The notes: a model not told the origin generated them from the letters alone. Shown: positions 48,019 to 56,931, numbered from the stretch's first letter. The stretch: DNA of 64,000 nt from Marinobacter salinexigens (GCF_008370345.1 NZ_VTUU01000001.1:50859-114858), one strand, 5' to 3'. Numbers and translations are program-made.

Positions 48019-48987
48019 ATGCCGAATGAATGTCCCACCCTTGAACTGGCGTCTTACCTGAAGCTGAATCGCGCATCACCGGAGGAGTGGCTGGCTGCTG
48101 CGCGCGCGCTGTTTGCCGGTGAAGAGCTTCAGTGCAGGTGTTCTGGTAACCAGTCCATGATTGGTGCTATTGCTGCGCTTGAGGTCGAAAACGGTAGCGT
48201 GGTGGTTCTGCATGGCGCGAGCGGGTTCGATTTTTCCGTGAACCGGAACCGGTGCCTGAAGGTGGTGGTTCCCGTCAGCGGCGCCATTGGATTTTCAGTG
48301 CCAGGGGGAGAGTGGCAAGCGCTCGACGGGCTGGCGATTCTGCCGCCAACGGCACGGGCACGTGTCCGGATGAGCGCCGGTAGCCAGTTACTTATCGTGA
48401 AGCCTGAGCCAGAGCTACTTGCTGGCAGCCCGGTCAATCCGAGTGAGGAAGGTTTAAACGAACTTTCGCGACTGCTTGCACAATACCTTCAGCAGGTCCG
48501 CTTTTTCCGGGATCATCAGCACGCGGAAGTCCAGACTGGCATTGTCCTGAACGCACTGGTGGATGTGATGAGCGGCGCAGCCCCGAAGGTTGTTCCCCTC
48601 CCTCTGGTGGACGACCGGCGAGTTCTTCGGGTAATCGAAAAAATTGACCAGCAGGCTGATTGGGAATTTGACCTCAAGGAGCTGGCTCTCCACTCCGGTG
48701 TCAGCGAACGCAATCTCTACTATCTGATGAAACGCCAGACGGGTATGACGCCCTATCGGTATTTCCAGCGCAGCAGACTAACCCGGGTAAGACGACGTCT
48801 CGTGGATTGTCAGTGTGATGTGCCCCATATCTCTTGGTATGCCGCCGACGAAGGCTTTACTCACCTTGGGCGGTTCGCGGCTCTGTACCGTGAACACTTT
48901 GGTGAATTGCCCCGCGAAACCGTTCAGTGGCGGCGCAAGCTGGTGAGATCTGACGCGCCTGCTGCCCATCTCCGGCACCTTGCCTGA
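48019..48987 (+). CDS. AraC family transcription regulator
   Basis: This 322-residue protein has an N-terminal cupin-like AraC-binding domain (about 60-150) and a C-terminal pair of helix-turn-helix motifs. FDLKELALHSGVSERNLYYL is the first, and the second lies around DVPHISWYAADEGFTHLGRF, followed by FAALYREHFGELPRE. It resembles the AraC-binding-like group that control catabolic or efflux genes. It is convergent with the RND pump operon, so a regulatory link is only positional. Its upstream 160 bp show no clear operator. Confidence 0.87.
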   Translation: MPNECPTLELASYLKLNRASPEEWLAAARALFAGEELQCRCSGNQSMIGAIAALEVENGSVVVLHGASGFDFSVNRNRCLKVVVPVSGAIGFSVPGGEWQALDGLAILPPTARARVRMSAGSQLLIVKPEPELLAGSPVNPSEEGLNELSRLLAQYLQQVRFFRDHQHAEVQTGIVLNALVDVMSGAAPKVVPLPLVDDRRVLRVIEKIDQQADWEFDLKELALHSGVSERNLYYLMKRQTGMTPYRYFQRSRLTRVRRRLVDCQCDVPHISWYAADEGFTHLGRFAALYREHFGELPRETVQWRRKLVRSDAPAAHLRHLA

Positions 48988-48989
48988 AC

Positions 48990-49026
48990 AAAAAAAAAAG
49001 CCCGGTCGCTTTGTCGCGGCCGGGCT
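48990..49026 (-). terminator. Rho-independent terminator of the RND operon
   Basis: AGCCCGG at 48999 and CCGGGCT at 49020 frame a GC-rich hairpin. On the minus strand it is followed by ten T, 15 bp past the RND permease stop. On the plus strand the hairpin follows the AraC gene but without a T run, so termination in that direction would be weak. Confidence 0.85.
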
Positions 49027-49041
49027 TGTGTTACTGCAGCT

Positions 49042-52000
49042 CTAGTGGGTTGTTCTGTTGTGATCCCGTGCCAGCAGGATATAGAACGCCGGTAGCACAA
49101 ACAGCGTGAACAGCGTGCCGATGCCCAGGCCGGCACTGATGGTCAGGCCGATGGCAAAGCGGCTTTCTGCGCCCGCTCCGATAGCTATGAGCAGGGGAAC
49201 CATGGCAAAGATCAGCGCCAGTGACGTCATGATGATCGGTCGCAGCCGGATCGCCGCTGCCTCGATGACGGCCTTGACCTTGTTCATGCCTTTCTCGACC
49301 TGTAACTGGTTGGCAAACTCCACAATCAGGATGCCGTTCTTTGACACAACCCCAATCAGCGTGATCAGACCAACCTGGGTATAGATGTTGACGGTTGTGA
49401 ATCCGAGCACAATGAAGGCCATCGCACCGGCGACTGACATGGGCACCGAGACCAGGATGATGAGCGGGTCCCGCCAGCTTTCAAACTGAGCGGCCAGCAC
49501 CAGATAAATAACCAGCAGTGACAGGAAGAATGTAACCACCAGCGCACTGCCCTGCGTGGCCAGTTGCCTGCTCTGGCCGGTGTAATCGTAGGAGAATCCC
49601 TGGGGGAATACCTCCGCGGCGGTCTGCTCCATAAAGTCCATGGCAGTGCCCGCTGCAACACCCGGCATGACAACGCCCTGGAGTGTCAGAGAGTTCTGCT
49701 GGTTGAACTGGGTTCTGTTGGAGGGCTCGATATCGTGGCTGAAGCTCACCACGCTGCTGAGCGGGATCAGGTCACCGGTATCTGCGCGAATGTAGTAATC
49801 ATTCAGCGCCTGTTCGTCCAGGCGGAAATTCTGATCAACCTGGGGGATCACCTGGTAGGAACGGCCTTCCATGCTGAACCGGTTGATATAACCGCCGCCC
49901 AGCATACTGGAGAGAGACTGACCAACGTCCTGCATTGAAAGCCCGAGATCAGCGACCCGGTCCCGATCCACGTTGATGCGGGTAACCGGCCTGTCGAAGT
50001 TGATGGACTTCTGCAAGAACATGAAGTTGCCGCTGGCCATGGCCCGGCCAAGCAATTCATCCGCGACCTGATCCAGTTGCTCATAGCCGCTACCGGTGGT
50101 GATGACGAACTGGAATGGCAGACCACCACCTGAGCCAGGTAATGAGGGGCGAGGGAATACGGCGGTTTGCAGCCCGGTAACCTTTTTAAGCTCGGCGTCG
50201 AGTAATGGCTGTACCTCGAACTGGCTGATGTCCCGCTGGCTCCAGGGCGCCAGCTTGAAGCCGCCGAAGACGGCGTTCGGGCTGGTAATGCCGAGAATCA
50301 TGAAATCCTCGTTATAGCCTGGAACCGTCGACATTCGCTGCTGTACCTCGTCACCGTGTTCCCGCAGATAGTCCAGGGTGGATGTCTGGGGGCCGAGCCC
50401 CTGATAGAACAGGATGCCCTGATCTTCTGTAGGCGCCAGTTCGTTCTGGCTCATCATCAGCATGAAGTAGATGGAAGCCAGTACCACGAGGGCAAAAAAG
50501 ACCACGACGGACTTGGTTTCCATCAGTGAACTCAGTGCCGACTTGTATCCGTTGGCGAGACCACTGAAGGTCTTCTCCACCAGTTGCTCGAATTTGCCCG
50601 GATCACCATGAGGCTTGAGGATCTTGCCGGAAAGCATGGGCGACAGCGTCAGCGCCACAATCCCCGAAATCACCACGGTGCCTGCAAGAGTGAAGGCAAA
50701 CTCGGTAAACAGGGAGCCGACAAGGCCACCCATGAAACCGATCGGAGCGTAGACCGCAACCAGTGTGGTGGTCATCGCGATGATTGGGACTGCCATTTCC
50801 CGGGCGCCGTTGATGGCGGCATCGAAGCGGGATTCGCCCTGTTCGATGTGTCGGTGGACGTTCTCCACCATGATGATGGCGTCATCCACCACCAGGCCGA
50901 TAGCGAGCACCATGGAGAGCAGGGTCAGCAGGTTCAGGGAAAAACCGAACATCAGCATGATGAATGCGCCACCAATCAGTGACAAGGGCACGGCAACGGA
51001 GGGAACCACAGATGCCCGAATAGAGCCAAGGCACAGGAAAACCACCACCAGTACGATGATCAACGCTTCGATAAGCGTGCTGATCACTTCGTTGATGGAG
51101 TCCTCGATAAAGTCCGAGGCGTCGTAGGCGAGTCGGACATCCAGACCTGATGGTAGCTGGGACTGAATGTCCGGAAGTTCGTCTTTGACCAGATCCGCTA
51201 CGGTCAACGGGTTGGCCCCCGGGGCCAGCTCAATGGCCACATAGGTCGCCGGTTGGCCCTTGTAGAGCGCCAACTGGTCATAGCTCTCCGAGCCCAGCTC
51301 CACGCGGGCGATGTCCTGTAGCCGGATCTGGGTTCCGTTGGCCTGCTTTACAACGAGGTTCCGGAATTCGTCCGGGTCGGCCACGTCGGTATCGCTGGTC
51401 ATGCTGATTTCGGTATACCGGCCCTTGGTGTTACCAACTGCGGCCTGGTAGTTGTTGGCCCTTAGCTTGGCGACCACTTCTGTGGGTGTCATGTCGACGG
51501 CGGCGAGACGCTCCGGATCAAGCCATACCCTGAGCGCGAATTTGCGGCCCAACAGTTCGGCTTTACCAACGCCTGACAGCGCCTGCAGCTTGGGCTGAAC
51601 CACTCGGGTCAGGTAGTCGGTAATCTGCGGTACGGCCAATTCGTTGCTGTAAAAGGCAATGTACATCAGCGCAGTAGAGTCACCGGTCGTCGAACTGATG
51701 ACGGGATCCTGAGCTTCGGACGGCAGCACGTTGCGCTGACTTGCGACCTTGGCCTGGATTTCTGCCAATGCCGCGTTGGCGTCATAGTTCAGCACCATCT
51801 TGGCTTCAATGGTGGACTGGCCCTGGGAGCTGGTGGAGGTCAGGTAATCGATACCACTGGCTTCCGCAATGGCCTGCTGCAGCGGTGTGGTAATAAATCC
51901 CTTGATCAGGTCTGAACTGGCACCTGGATAAGCTGTGGTGACCGTTACGGTCGTGCTTTCCAGTTCCGGATACTGGCGAATCTCCATTTCCATGGCGGCC

Positions 52001-52080
52001 CGGGCACCGAGCAGCAGGATAAGGAGGCTGACCACCGTCGCGAGTACCGGACGGTGGATGAAAATGTCGGTGAAACGCAT
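49042..52080 (-). CDS. RND efflux pump inner-membrane transporter (HAE1 family)
   Basis: This 1012-residue AcrB-type transporter starts MRFTDIFIHRPVLATVVSLL with the first membrane helix. Two large periplasmic loops separate helices 1-2 and 7-8. GLVVDDAIIMVENVHRHIEQG near residue 400 carries the Asp-Asp proton relay of helix 4. LVLAAQFESWRDPLIILVSV, GLITLIGVVSKNGILIVEFAN and RLRPIIMTSLALIFAMVPL are signature segments of the C-terminal half. It exports amphipathic compounds by proton antiport. Its ATG shares one base with the stop of the adaptor gene. No outer-membrane factor gene follows. Confidence 0.93.
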   Translation of the reverse strand: MRFTDIFIHRPVLATVVSLLILLLGARAAMEMEIRQYPELESTTVTVTTAYPGASSDLIKGFITTPLQQAIAEASGIDYLTSTSSQGQSTIEAKMVLNYDANAALAEIQAKVASQRNVLPSEAQDPVISSTTGDSTALMYIAFYSNELAVPQITDYLTRVVQPKLQALSGVGKAELLGRKFALRVWLDPERLAAVDMTPTEVVAKLRANNYQAAVGNTKGRYTEISMTSDTDVADPDEFRNLVVKQANGTQIRLQDIARVELGSESYDQLALYKGQPATYVAIELAPGANPLTVADLVKDELPDIQSQLPSGLDVRLAYDASDFIEDSINEVISTLIEALIIVLVVVFLCLGSIRASVVPSVAVPLSLIGGAFIMLMFGFSLNLLTLLSMVLAIGLVVDDAIIMVENVHRHIEQGESRFDAAINGAREMAVPIIAMTTTLVAVYAPIGFMGGLVGSLFTEFAFTLAGTVVISGIVALTLSPMLSGKILKPHGDPGKFEQLVEKTFSGLANGYKSALSSLMETKSVVVFFALVVLASIYFMLMMSQNELAPTEDQGILFYQGLGPQTSTLDYLREHGDEVQQRMSTVPGYNEDFMILGITSPNAVFGGFKLAPWSQRDISQFEVQPLLDAELKKVTGLQTAVFPRPSLPGSGGGLPFQFVITTGSGYEQLDQVADELLGRAMASGNFMFLQKSINFDRPVTRINVDRDRVADLGLSMQDVGQSLSSMLGGGYINRFSMEGRSYQVIPQVDQNFRLDEQALNDYYIRADTGDLIPLSSVVSFSHDIEPSNRTQFNQQNSLTLQGVVMPGVAAGTAMDFMEQTAAEVFPQGFSYDYTGQSRQLATQGSALVVTFFLSLLVIYLVLAAQFESWRDPLIILVSVPMSVAGAMAFIVLGFTTVNIYTQVGLITLIGVVSKNGILIVEFANQLQVEKGMNKVKAVIEAAAIRLRPIIMTSLALIFAMVPLLIAIGAGAESRFAIGLTISAGLGIGTLFTLFVLPAFYILLARDHNRTTH

Positions 52081-53183
52081 TATTCAGCTGCTCCCTCTGG
52101 CTGCTCGGCCTCGTCCTGGATGACCACGCTCTGGCCTGCTCTCAGACGAAGGAGCCCCTTGGCGACGACCGTTTCTCCGGCCTCAAGCCCACTAACAACG
52201 GATGCACGGCCATCCCGGGTCTCGCCGGACTGGATGGTGCGCCGGTTAACCACCAGTTGTCCGTCATCGTTCTCGGCGACAACGAACACGAAATCTCCGT
52301 AGGTATTAAAGGAAATGGCTGTACGAGGCACCGTGATCACCTCATTGTCATTCGGTTGCTGAGTCTGAACGGTGGCAAACATACCCGGTCGCAGAAGGCC
52401 GCCCGGGTTGTCCAGGGTGGCGCGAATGCGGACAGTCCGCGTTTCCGGATTGACTGATGTGTTGATGGCGCTGACTTTGCCCTCAAACTTTTCGTTGGGT
52501 ATGGCTGCAACGGACACGGCAACCGGGTAACCGGTCGCGACGTTTGGCAGGTTCTTCTCTGACAACGTGTAGTCGACGTAGATTGGGTCAAGCATGTTGA
52601 TCTCGACGATCGGTGTGCCGGTTGCGATGTATTCGCCCTGGTCAACCATACGAATACCCAGCGTCCCGTCGAACGGGGCACGGATAATCTTCTTGCTGAG
52701 CTCCGCCTCGGCCTCGTTTACCCGAGCGCGGGCTGCATCATAATTTGCCTTGGCTTCGTCGTATTGGGACTGGGATACCGCGCGCTTGGGTAGAAGATCC
52801 GAAACCCGCTTGAACTCCTGCTCGGCGAGCTGGGCCTCCGCGCGACGGGTGCGCAGCGCTGCGTCATCAATGGCAGAGTCGATCCGGATCAGGACATCTC
52901 CCTGTTTAACCTGATCGCCGGATTCGAAATTGATCTTCTCAATGACACCGGCCACTTCGTTCGCCACTTCAATGCCATTGACTGCCTCAACGCTGCCAAC
53001 CGCTTTAATGGCGGGTGTCCACTTCTCAACGGTGGCCTGGGTTGCGGAAATTTCCAGGGGAGGCTGGGGTTTGCCCATCATTTGCTGGAATTGACCGAAC
53101 TGGTAGATCTTGTAGCCAAAGATTCCACCGAGCACTACGCCAAGCAGTATGATGACGATTACGAAGCGGGAAGCAGTACGCAT
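52080..53183 (-). CDS. RND efflux periplasmic adaptor (membrane fusion protein)
   Basis: This 367-residue protein has an N-terminal membrane anchor (FVIVIILLGVVLGGIFGYKI) and no lipobox. A lipoyl half-motif (GVIEKINFESGDQVKQGDVL), an alpha-hairpin (RRAEAQLAEQEFKRVSDLL), the second half-motif (IIRAPFDGTLG) and beta-barrel/membrane-proximal domains follow. It bridges the transporter to a TolC-type channel, which must be encoded elsewhere. It is the first gene of the two-gene operon, with a candidate promoter and operator 145-175 bp upstream. Confidence 0.92.
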   Translation of the reverse strand: MRTASRFVIVIILLGVVLGGIFGYKIYQFGQFQQMMGKPQPPLEISATQATVEKWTPAIKAVGSVEAVNGIEVANEVAGVIEKINFESGDQVKQGDVLIRIDSAIDDAALRTRRAEAQLAEQEFKRVSDLLPKRAVSQSQYDEAKANYDAARARVNEAEAELSKKIIRAPFDGTLGIRMVDQGEYIATGTPIVEINMLDPIYVDYTLSEKNLPNVATGYPVAVSVAAIPNEKFEGKVSAINTSVNPETRTVRIRATLDNPGGLLRPGMFATVQTQQPNDNEVITVPRTAISFNTYGDFVFVVAENDDGQLVVNRRTIQSGETRDGRASVVSGLEAGETVVAKGLLRLRAGQSVVIQDEAEQPEGAAE

Positions 53184-53505
53184 AATTCAGGTCCTGGAAA
53201 TCGGTATTGTGTCTGGTGCTGAGCGGCTGGGCGGGGCGATGAGGATCGCCTTTCCCTGGCCGATCGGTCATGGACTTCTTTGATATTGAGTCCACTTTGG
53301 ATTAATTGACTGTCATAAAACCTAGCATCCTATAAAACTAGCAGGATGCTTGTCACCGGTTTGTCAGCATTTCCGGTTAAATTTCCTGGCCAACTCTGGA
53401 TTGGTGCGGCTTTAATCTCTTCCATAAGGACTATTCAGCTGATGCTGGTATTGTCCCCGGGGTCAGTGACAGAATAACGACCGGTAATGATTCAAGGATC
53501 AGTTC
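53184..53505. other. Divergent 322-bp regulatory gap between the RND operon and a J-protein gene
   Basis: No gene is seen. The gap holds a promoter-plus-operator arrangement for the RND operon near 53324-53356. Three TGTCA motifs lie at 53311, 53351 and 53362. The last two form TTGTCAC-CGGT-TTGTCAG at 53350-53367, which has the layout of a Pho box on the plus strand. The relevance of the latter to the J-protein gene 138 bp downstream is unclear. Confidence 0.5.
53324..53356 (-). promoter_or_regulatory. Candidate RND promoter with overlapping inverted-repeat operator
   Basis: On the minus strand GTGACA (53356-53351) and TATAGG (53334-53329) are separated by 16 bases. AGCATCCT at 53324-53331 and AGGATGCT at 53343-53350 form a perfect 8-bp inverted repeat with an 11-base centre that covers the spacer and part of the -10. 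A repressor bound here would block RNA polymerase. The predicted start of transcription is about 140 bp before the adaptor ATG. Confidence 0.5.
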
Positions 53506-54012
53506 ATGCAGTGGATTCTCGGTATCGCGCTCGCAGCGGCCGTCTTTTTCATCCTGAAACAGTGGGGAGCCCTGTCTCCGGAAAAACAAAAGTCGGCGAT
53601 CTGGAAGTCCGTGCTGGTGGTGGGGGGGGCACTTCTGCTGTTTATGGTTTTAACCGGAAGGGTGCACGTATTGACCGCTGCTGTTGCTGCATTATTGCCT
53701 TTGTTACGAAAGCTGCCATCGCTGCTTGAACACCTGCCGGCTTTTAAACGGTTTCTCGGAAGCGCAGACAGCGGATCAACCGAAGATGGTCGAGACAATC
53801 ATCGACAGGCCGGGGCCAACCCTTCCGGTGCCATGTCAGAAGCGGAGGCCTGCGAGATACTCGGGTTGCAGCTGGGATGCTCAGAATCAGACATCATCAG
53901 CGCCCATCGACGCCTGATCCAGAAACTGCACCCGGATCGTGGCGGTAACGATTACCTGGCGGCCAAAATCAATGATGCCAAGGCGATCCTGCTGAGAAAA
54001 TACCGGTCCTGA
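53506..54012 (+). CDS. Membrane-anchored J-domain protein
   Basis: This 168-residue protein has two hydrophobic stretches near the N-terminus ([15 protein letters not shown] and [13 protein letters not shown]), a linker, and a C-terminal J domain with [20 protein letters not shown]. The HPD is intact, so it should stimulate a DnaK-type ATPase at the inner membrane. The arrangement resembles the TIM14/DnaJ-like group of short membrane J-proteins. AAGGA precedes the ATG. It is convergent with the NolW-like gene, three bases apart. The client or partner is unknown. Confidence 0.8.
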   Translation: MQWILGIALAAAVFFILKQWGALSPEKQKSAIWKSVLVVGGALLLFMVLTGRVHVLTAAVAALLPLLRKLPSLLEHLPAFKRFLGSADSGSTEDGRDNHRQAGANPSGAMSEAEACEILGLQLGCSESDIISAHRRLIQKLHPDRGGNDYLAAKINDAKAILLRKYRS

Positions 54013-54015
54013 AGG

Positions 54016-54822
54016 TCAGGGCAGGATATCCACCTTAACGTCAAAGCTCCGATTGCTCTGCTGGTTGCTGTTGATACTGTAGGTGATGCCGGACTGCTGA
54101 CGGCTCGACTGGCTGGAAATACTGCCCAGGGACACCCACTGCCCTGGCTCCACCCGGCGAATAGTCATGACCGCCTCGGTTTCGTATCCCTGCATGGCTG
54201 CGGGATCTTCTTCAAACGACATGATGTTGAGTTCTATGGTCTGGCTGGATATCACCTGCGGACTTACCAGGAAACCGCTTCGGGTTTCGACCTGTTGAAG
54301 AATGGCCGCAGGATTTCGCCCGCCCCGAACAGCTAGGGGCAATGTCCGGATCTTCCCTGAAGTAATATGGGCAGACTGACCATCCTGCACGATCAGCGAG
54401 CGTTGCCTTTGGTTACCGGTACTTATGACCTTTCGTTCTACGGTCACACCGATCTGGTTCTCCGTTCCGCTCACACCTGCTCCGGACCGTTTTCCCCCGA
54501 TATCCTCTGATGAGCGCACCGTAATTCTCAGCTGTGCCGGGGCTACGTCCATGGTTTCGACCAATGTACCGATTTCATCCAGCAGCTGGGGCTCGCCCCG
54601 GACAATAAGTTGCTGGCCGCGTGCAGAGATGGTGATGGGGGTGCTCTGATACAGGGGCCGAATCTGGTCGGCGACATCTTCAGCCGACCGGTTGCCGAGC
54701 TCATAAACCCGGGCTTCAGCCAGAGCCTGAGCGCTTACCATCAGCATGGCTGCGAATAGCAGAAACCCCATGAACAGAGGAAATCTGGTGGCTGCGAACG
54801 GGCGTTGGAAGAGCGGGGACAT
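54016..54822 (-). CDS. Secretin N-domain (NolW-like) exported protein
   Basis: This 268-residue protein has a signal peptide ending near AQALA and then ARVYELGNRSAEDVADQIRP, LYQSTPITISARGQQLIVRG and LLDEIGTLVETMDVAPAQLRI. This is the N1/NolW-type repeat found in secretins. The remainder is Ser/Gln-rich (SQSSRQQSGITYSINSNQQS) and contains no secretin barrel signature. It may be a standalone periplasmic protein binding a secretion or pilus component. The role is unknown; related proteins are annotated as type II/III secretion-like. Confidence 0.72.
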   Translation of the reverse strand: MSPLFQRPFAATRFPLFMGFLLFAAMLMVSAQALAEARVYELGNRSAEDVADQIRPLYQSTPITISARGQQLIVRGEPQLLDEIGTLVETMDVAPAQLRITVRSSEDIGGKRSGAGVSGTENQIGVTVERKVISTGNQRQRSLIVQDGQSAHITSGKIRTLPLAVRGGRNPAAILQQVETRSGFLVSPQVISSQTIELNIMSFEEDPAAMQGYETEAVMTIRRVEPGQWVSLGSISSQSSRQQSGITYSINSNQQSNRSFDVKVDILP

Positions 54823-54893
54823 GTGAACTCCTGGGACGGCGCCTGGAAAAAATCCGGATCACGGGTTGCCAAGTGGAAAACCGGAGGTATATA

Positions 54894-55040
54894 TTGAAAA
54901 GCATGAAGACGACACACACGACCTGTCAATTGAATGTTCTGCAAGCTTTCGGTGAGAAATCGATAGCTGCGGTCGCTGCTGTGTTTTTCTGGTGGTTTGG
55001 TTATGGCTTTTATTTTAGCCAGAACCCGGGCCGCCCATAG
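54894..55040 (+). CDS. Aromatic-rich leader peptide upstream of DAHP synthase
   Basis: A frame from TTG 54894 (GGAGG 6 bases upstream) or ATG 54903 ends with TAG at 55038-55040 and encodes 48 or 45 residues. Codons 54984-55016 read FFWWFGYGFYF, nine aromatic residues out of eleven, covering Phe, Trp and Tyr. A terminator-like hairpin follows 63 bases after the stop, then the DAHP synthase gene. This is the layout of an amino-acid attenuator. TTGCCA (54866) and TATATT (54890), 18 bases apart, could be a promoter; if used, the ATG at 54903 would be nearly leaderless. Confidence 0.75.
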   Translation: MKSMKTTHTTCQLNVLQAFGEKSIAAVAAVFFWWFGYGFYFSQNPGRP

Positions 55041-55102
55041 ATCTTCATCGACCGAACATACGAGGAAGGCAGCCCGGAAACACCCAGGCTGCCACCGGAC
55101 TC

Positions 55103-55138
55103 AAAAAGCCCCGACTGGTAGCCCAGCCGGGGCTTTTT
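55103..55138 (+). terminator. Attenuator terminator between the leader peptide and DAHP synthase
   Basis: AAAAAGCCCCG pairs with CGGGGCTTTTTT around an inner CTGG/CCAG hairpin, followed by six T, 33 bp before the DAHP synthase ATG. Competing pairings are visible upstream. GGCAGCC (55068) pairs with GGCTGCC (55087), and CCGGGCCGCC (55026, in the leader's last codons) pairs with GGCAGCCCGG (55068). GGCTGCC can also pair with GGTAGCC (55117) inside the terminator. Confidence 0.8.
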
Positions 55139-55170
55139 TGATTCTGATACAGGGAAAATGGAAAACCGAC

Positions 55171-56220
55171 ATGAACATGCCTCTACCAGCAGAAACACGT
55201 CTCCAACCGGAGTCTGAGCGCCCGCAACGTGGGGAGACTGCTCTGCCTACGGTGCTGGAACTTCACCAGACGCTACCGATCGATGATGCCTTGTGCTTTC
55301 AGATCCGGGAGCAGCGACAGGATATCCGCCGGATTCTTAATGGTCAGGATGACAGACTGCTTATCGTGGTAGGCCCCTGTTCGGTCCATGATGAAGTGGC
55401 GGCTCTGGAGTACGGTGAAAAACTCAAAGCTCTGGCTGACAGTGTCAGTGACCGTTTCCTGATAGTGATGCGTGCCTACCTGGAAAAGCCCAGGACCACT
55501 GTGGGCTGGAAAGGCCTGTTGTACGATCCCGAGCGTACGGGTGCTGGAAACCTGGGTGAAGGCCTGGTCCGGTCACGACGGTTGCTGCTGAATCTGGCTC
55601 GTATCGGTTTACCGCTGGCGACAGAGGCTCTGAGTCCGCTGGCGATGGATTACCTGGGTGATCTGGTGAGCTGGACGGCCATTGGCGCCCGCACTACTGA
55701 GTCACAGGTGCACCGGGAAATGGTCAGCGGCCTGCCCATGCCAACCGGTTTCAAAAACGGTACCGACGGTGGCATCGGCGTTGCCATCAATGCCATGAAG
55801 TCTGCGGCTCACTCTCATCACCATATGGGATTGTCAGCCTCCGGCGCTCCGGTAATGATTACCACCAACGGAAACCCTGATACTCACCTGGTACTTCGTG
55901 GTGGCCGGGGCATCACAAACTACGACGCTGACAGCATAAATGCTGCGGCCGAAAGCCTTTCAGCTGCGGGGTTGTCACCATCGATCATGGTGGATTGCAG
56001 CCACGACAATGCCCGGAAGGTGGCTGATCGGCAGGTGGATATCGCGCGGGAAGTCGTCGCTGAACGTCAGGCCGGCAACAGCCACATTCGGGGACTGATG
56101 CTGGAAAGCTTCCTGGAGCCGGGTCGGCAGGATGACGGCGAAGAACTTCTCTACGGCTGCTCGATTACCGATCCGTGTCTGGGGTGGGAACAGACGGAGT
56201 CTCTGATCCGCTCACTGTAG
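55171..56220 (+). CDS. 3-deoxy-7-phosphoheptulonate (DAHP) synthase, class I
   Basis: This is a 349-residue aldolase-type enzyme. VVGPCSVHDEVAALEYG, MRAYLEKPRTTVGWKGLLYD, ARTTESQVHREMVSGLPMP, and MVDCSHDNARK are the AroF/AroG/AroH signatures. It joins phosphoenolpyruvate and erythrose-4-P as the first shikimate step. The isoform (Tyr-, Phe- or Trp-sensitive) cannot be told by eye. ATG 55171 is the first in-frame ATG after the attenuator; the longer frame runs back through it. The leader peptide suggests control by aromatic amino acid supply. Its 3' end overlaps the opposite lysE-type gene by 56 bp. Confidence 0.93.
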   Translation: MNMPLPAETRLQPESERPQRGETALPTVLELHQTLPIDDALCFQIREQRQDIRRILNGQDDRLLIVVGPCSVHDEVAALEYGEKLKALADSVSDRFLIVMRAYLEKPRTTVGWKGLLYDPERTGAGNLGEGLVRSRRLLLNLARIGLPLATEALSPLAMDYLGDLVSWTAIGARTTESQVHREMVSGLPMPTGFKNGTDGGIGVAINAMKSAAHSHHHMGLSASGAPVMITTNGNPDTHLVLRGGRGITNYDADSINAAAESLSAAGLSPSIMVDCSHDNARKVADRQVDIAREVVAERQAGNSHIRGLMLESFLEPGRQDDGEELLYGCSITDPCLGWEQTESLIRSL

Positions 56221-56836
56221 AAAAAAGCAGTTGTCCGGCCAGGAGAATCAGGATGCCGCCCATGACGCGGTCCAGCCAGTGGCCGAAACGATTAAAGGCC
56301 TGGCGGACCTGGGGCAGAGTGAAGAAGGTTGCGACCATGCAGAACCACAGCCCGGTAGCCACGGCCATGTAAACACCGTAGCCCGCCTGCACCGCTATCG
56401 GGGTGCCAGGGCTGATCACCACTGAAAACAGCGAGACGAAAAACAGCGTGGCCTTCGGGTTCAGGGCATTGGTCAGGAAACCGAGGCGCAACGCGGCCCA
56501 GTGAGATTGTGTTTTGTCAGCTGTGACATCTACATGGATGTCCGTTCTGCGGGAGCGCAGGCAGTGGAAAGCGATCCAGGTGAGATAAATCGCACCCACG
56601 ATCTTGAGGACGCTGAACAGCCAGACCGATTGCTGAATGATGAATCCGATACCAAGGAGGGAGTAACCAACGTGTACAAGAATGGCAAGGCCGACACCGC
56701 AAGCGGTCAGCAGGGCGTTGGCGCGGCTCTGGGTGAGGGACTGCTTCAGCATGACGGCGAAATCCGGACCGGGGCTGGCGACGGCGAGAAGATGTACCAG
56801 TGCCACGGTCAGAAATTCGGGCCAATAGTTCTGCAT
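56165..56836 (-). CDS. LysE/RhtB family amino acid exporter
   Basis: This 223-residue protein has about six membrane helices. The N-terminal signature LLAVASPGPDFAVMLKQSL matches RhtB (xxxPGPxxxxV), and GFLTNALNPKATLFFVSLFS is the conserved second half. It probably exports an amino acid or homoserine-like compound. It is tail-to-tail with DAHP synthase, overlapping by 56 bp, so read-through of either gene would make antisense RNA of the other. Confidence 0.85.
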   Translation of the reverse strand: MQNYWPEFLTVALVHLLAVASPGPDFAVMLKQSLTQSRANALLTACGVGLAILVHVGYSLLGIGFIIQQSVWLFSVLKIVGAIYLTWIAFHCLRSRRTDIHVDVTADKTQSHWAALRLGFLTNALNPKATLFFVSLFSVVISPGTPIAVQAGYGVYMAVATGLWFCMVATFFTLPQVRQAFNRFGHWLDRVMGGILILLAGQLLFSTVSGSETPSVPTPDTDR

Positions 56837-56931
56837 GCGATACCCCAGGGTCAGTGTCGGTGACCCGAGAGTTTAAAACAATTTCCCCGTTGTTGCCCAC
56901 GGAGGATCACGGAGGGTGACCTGAGTGCCCA

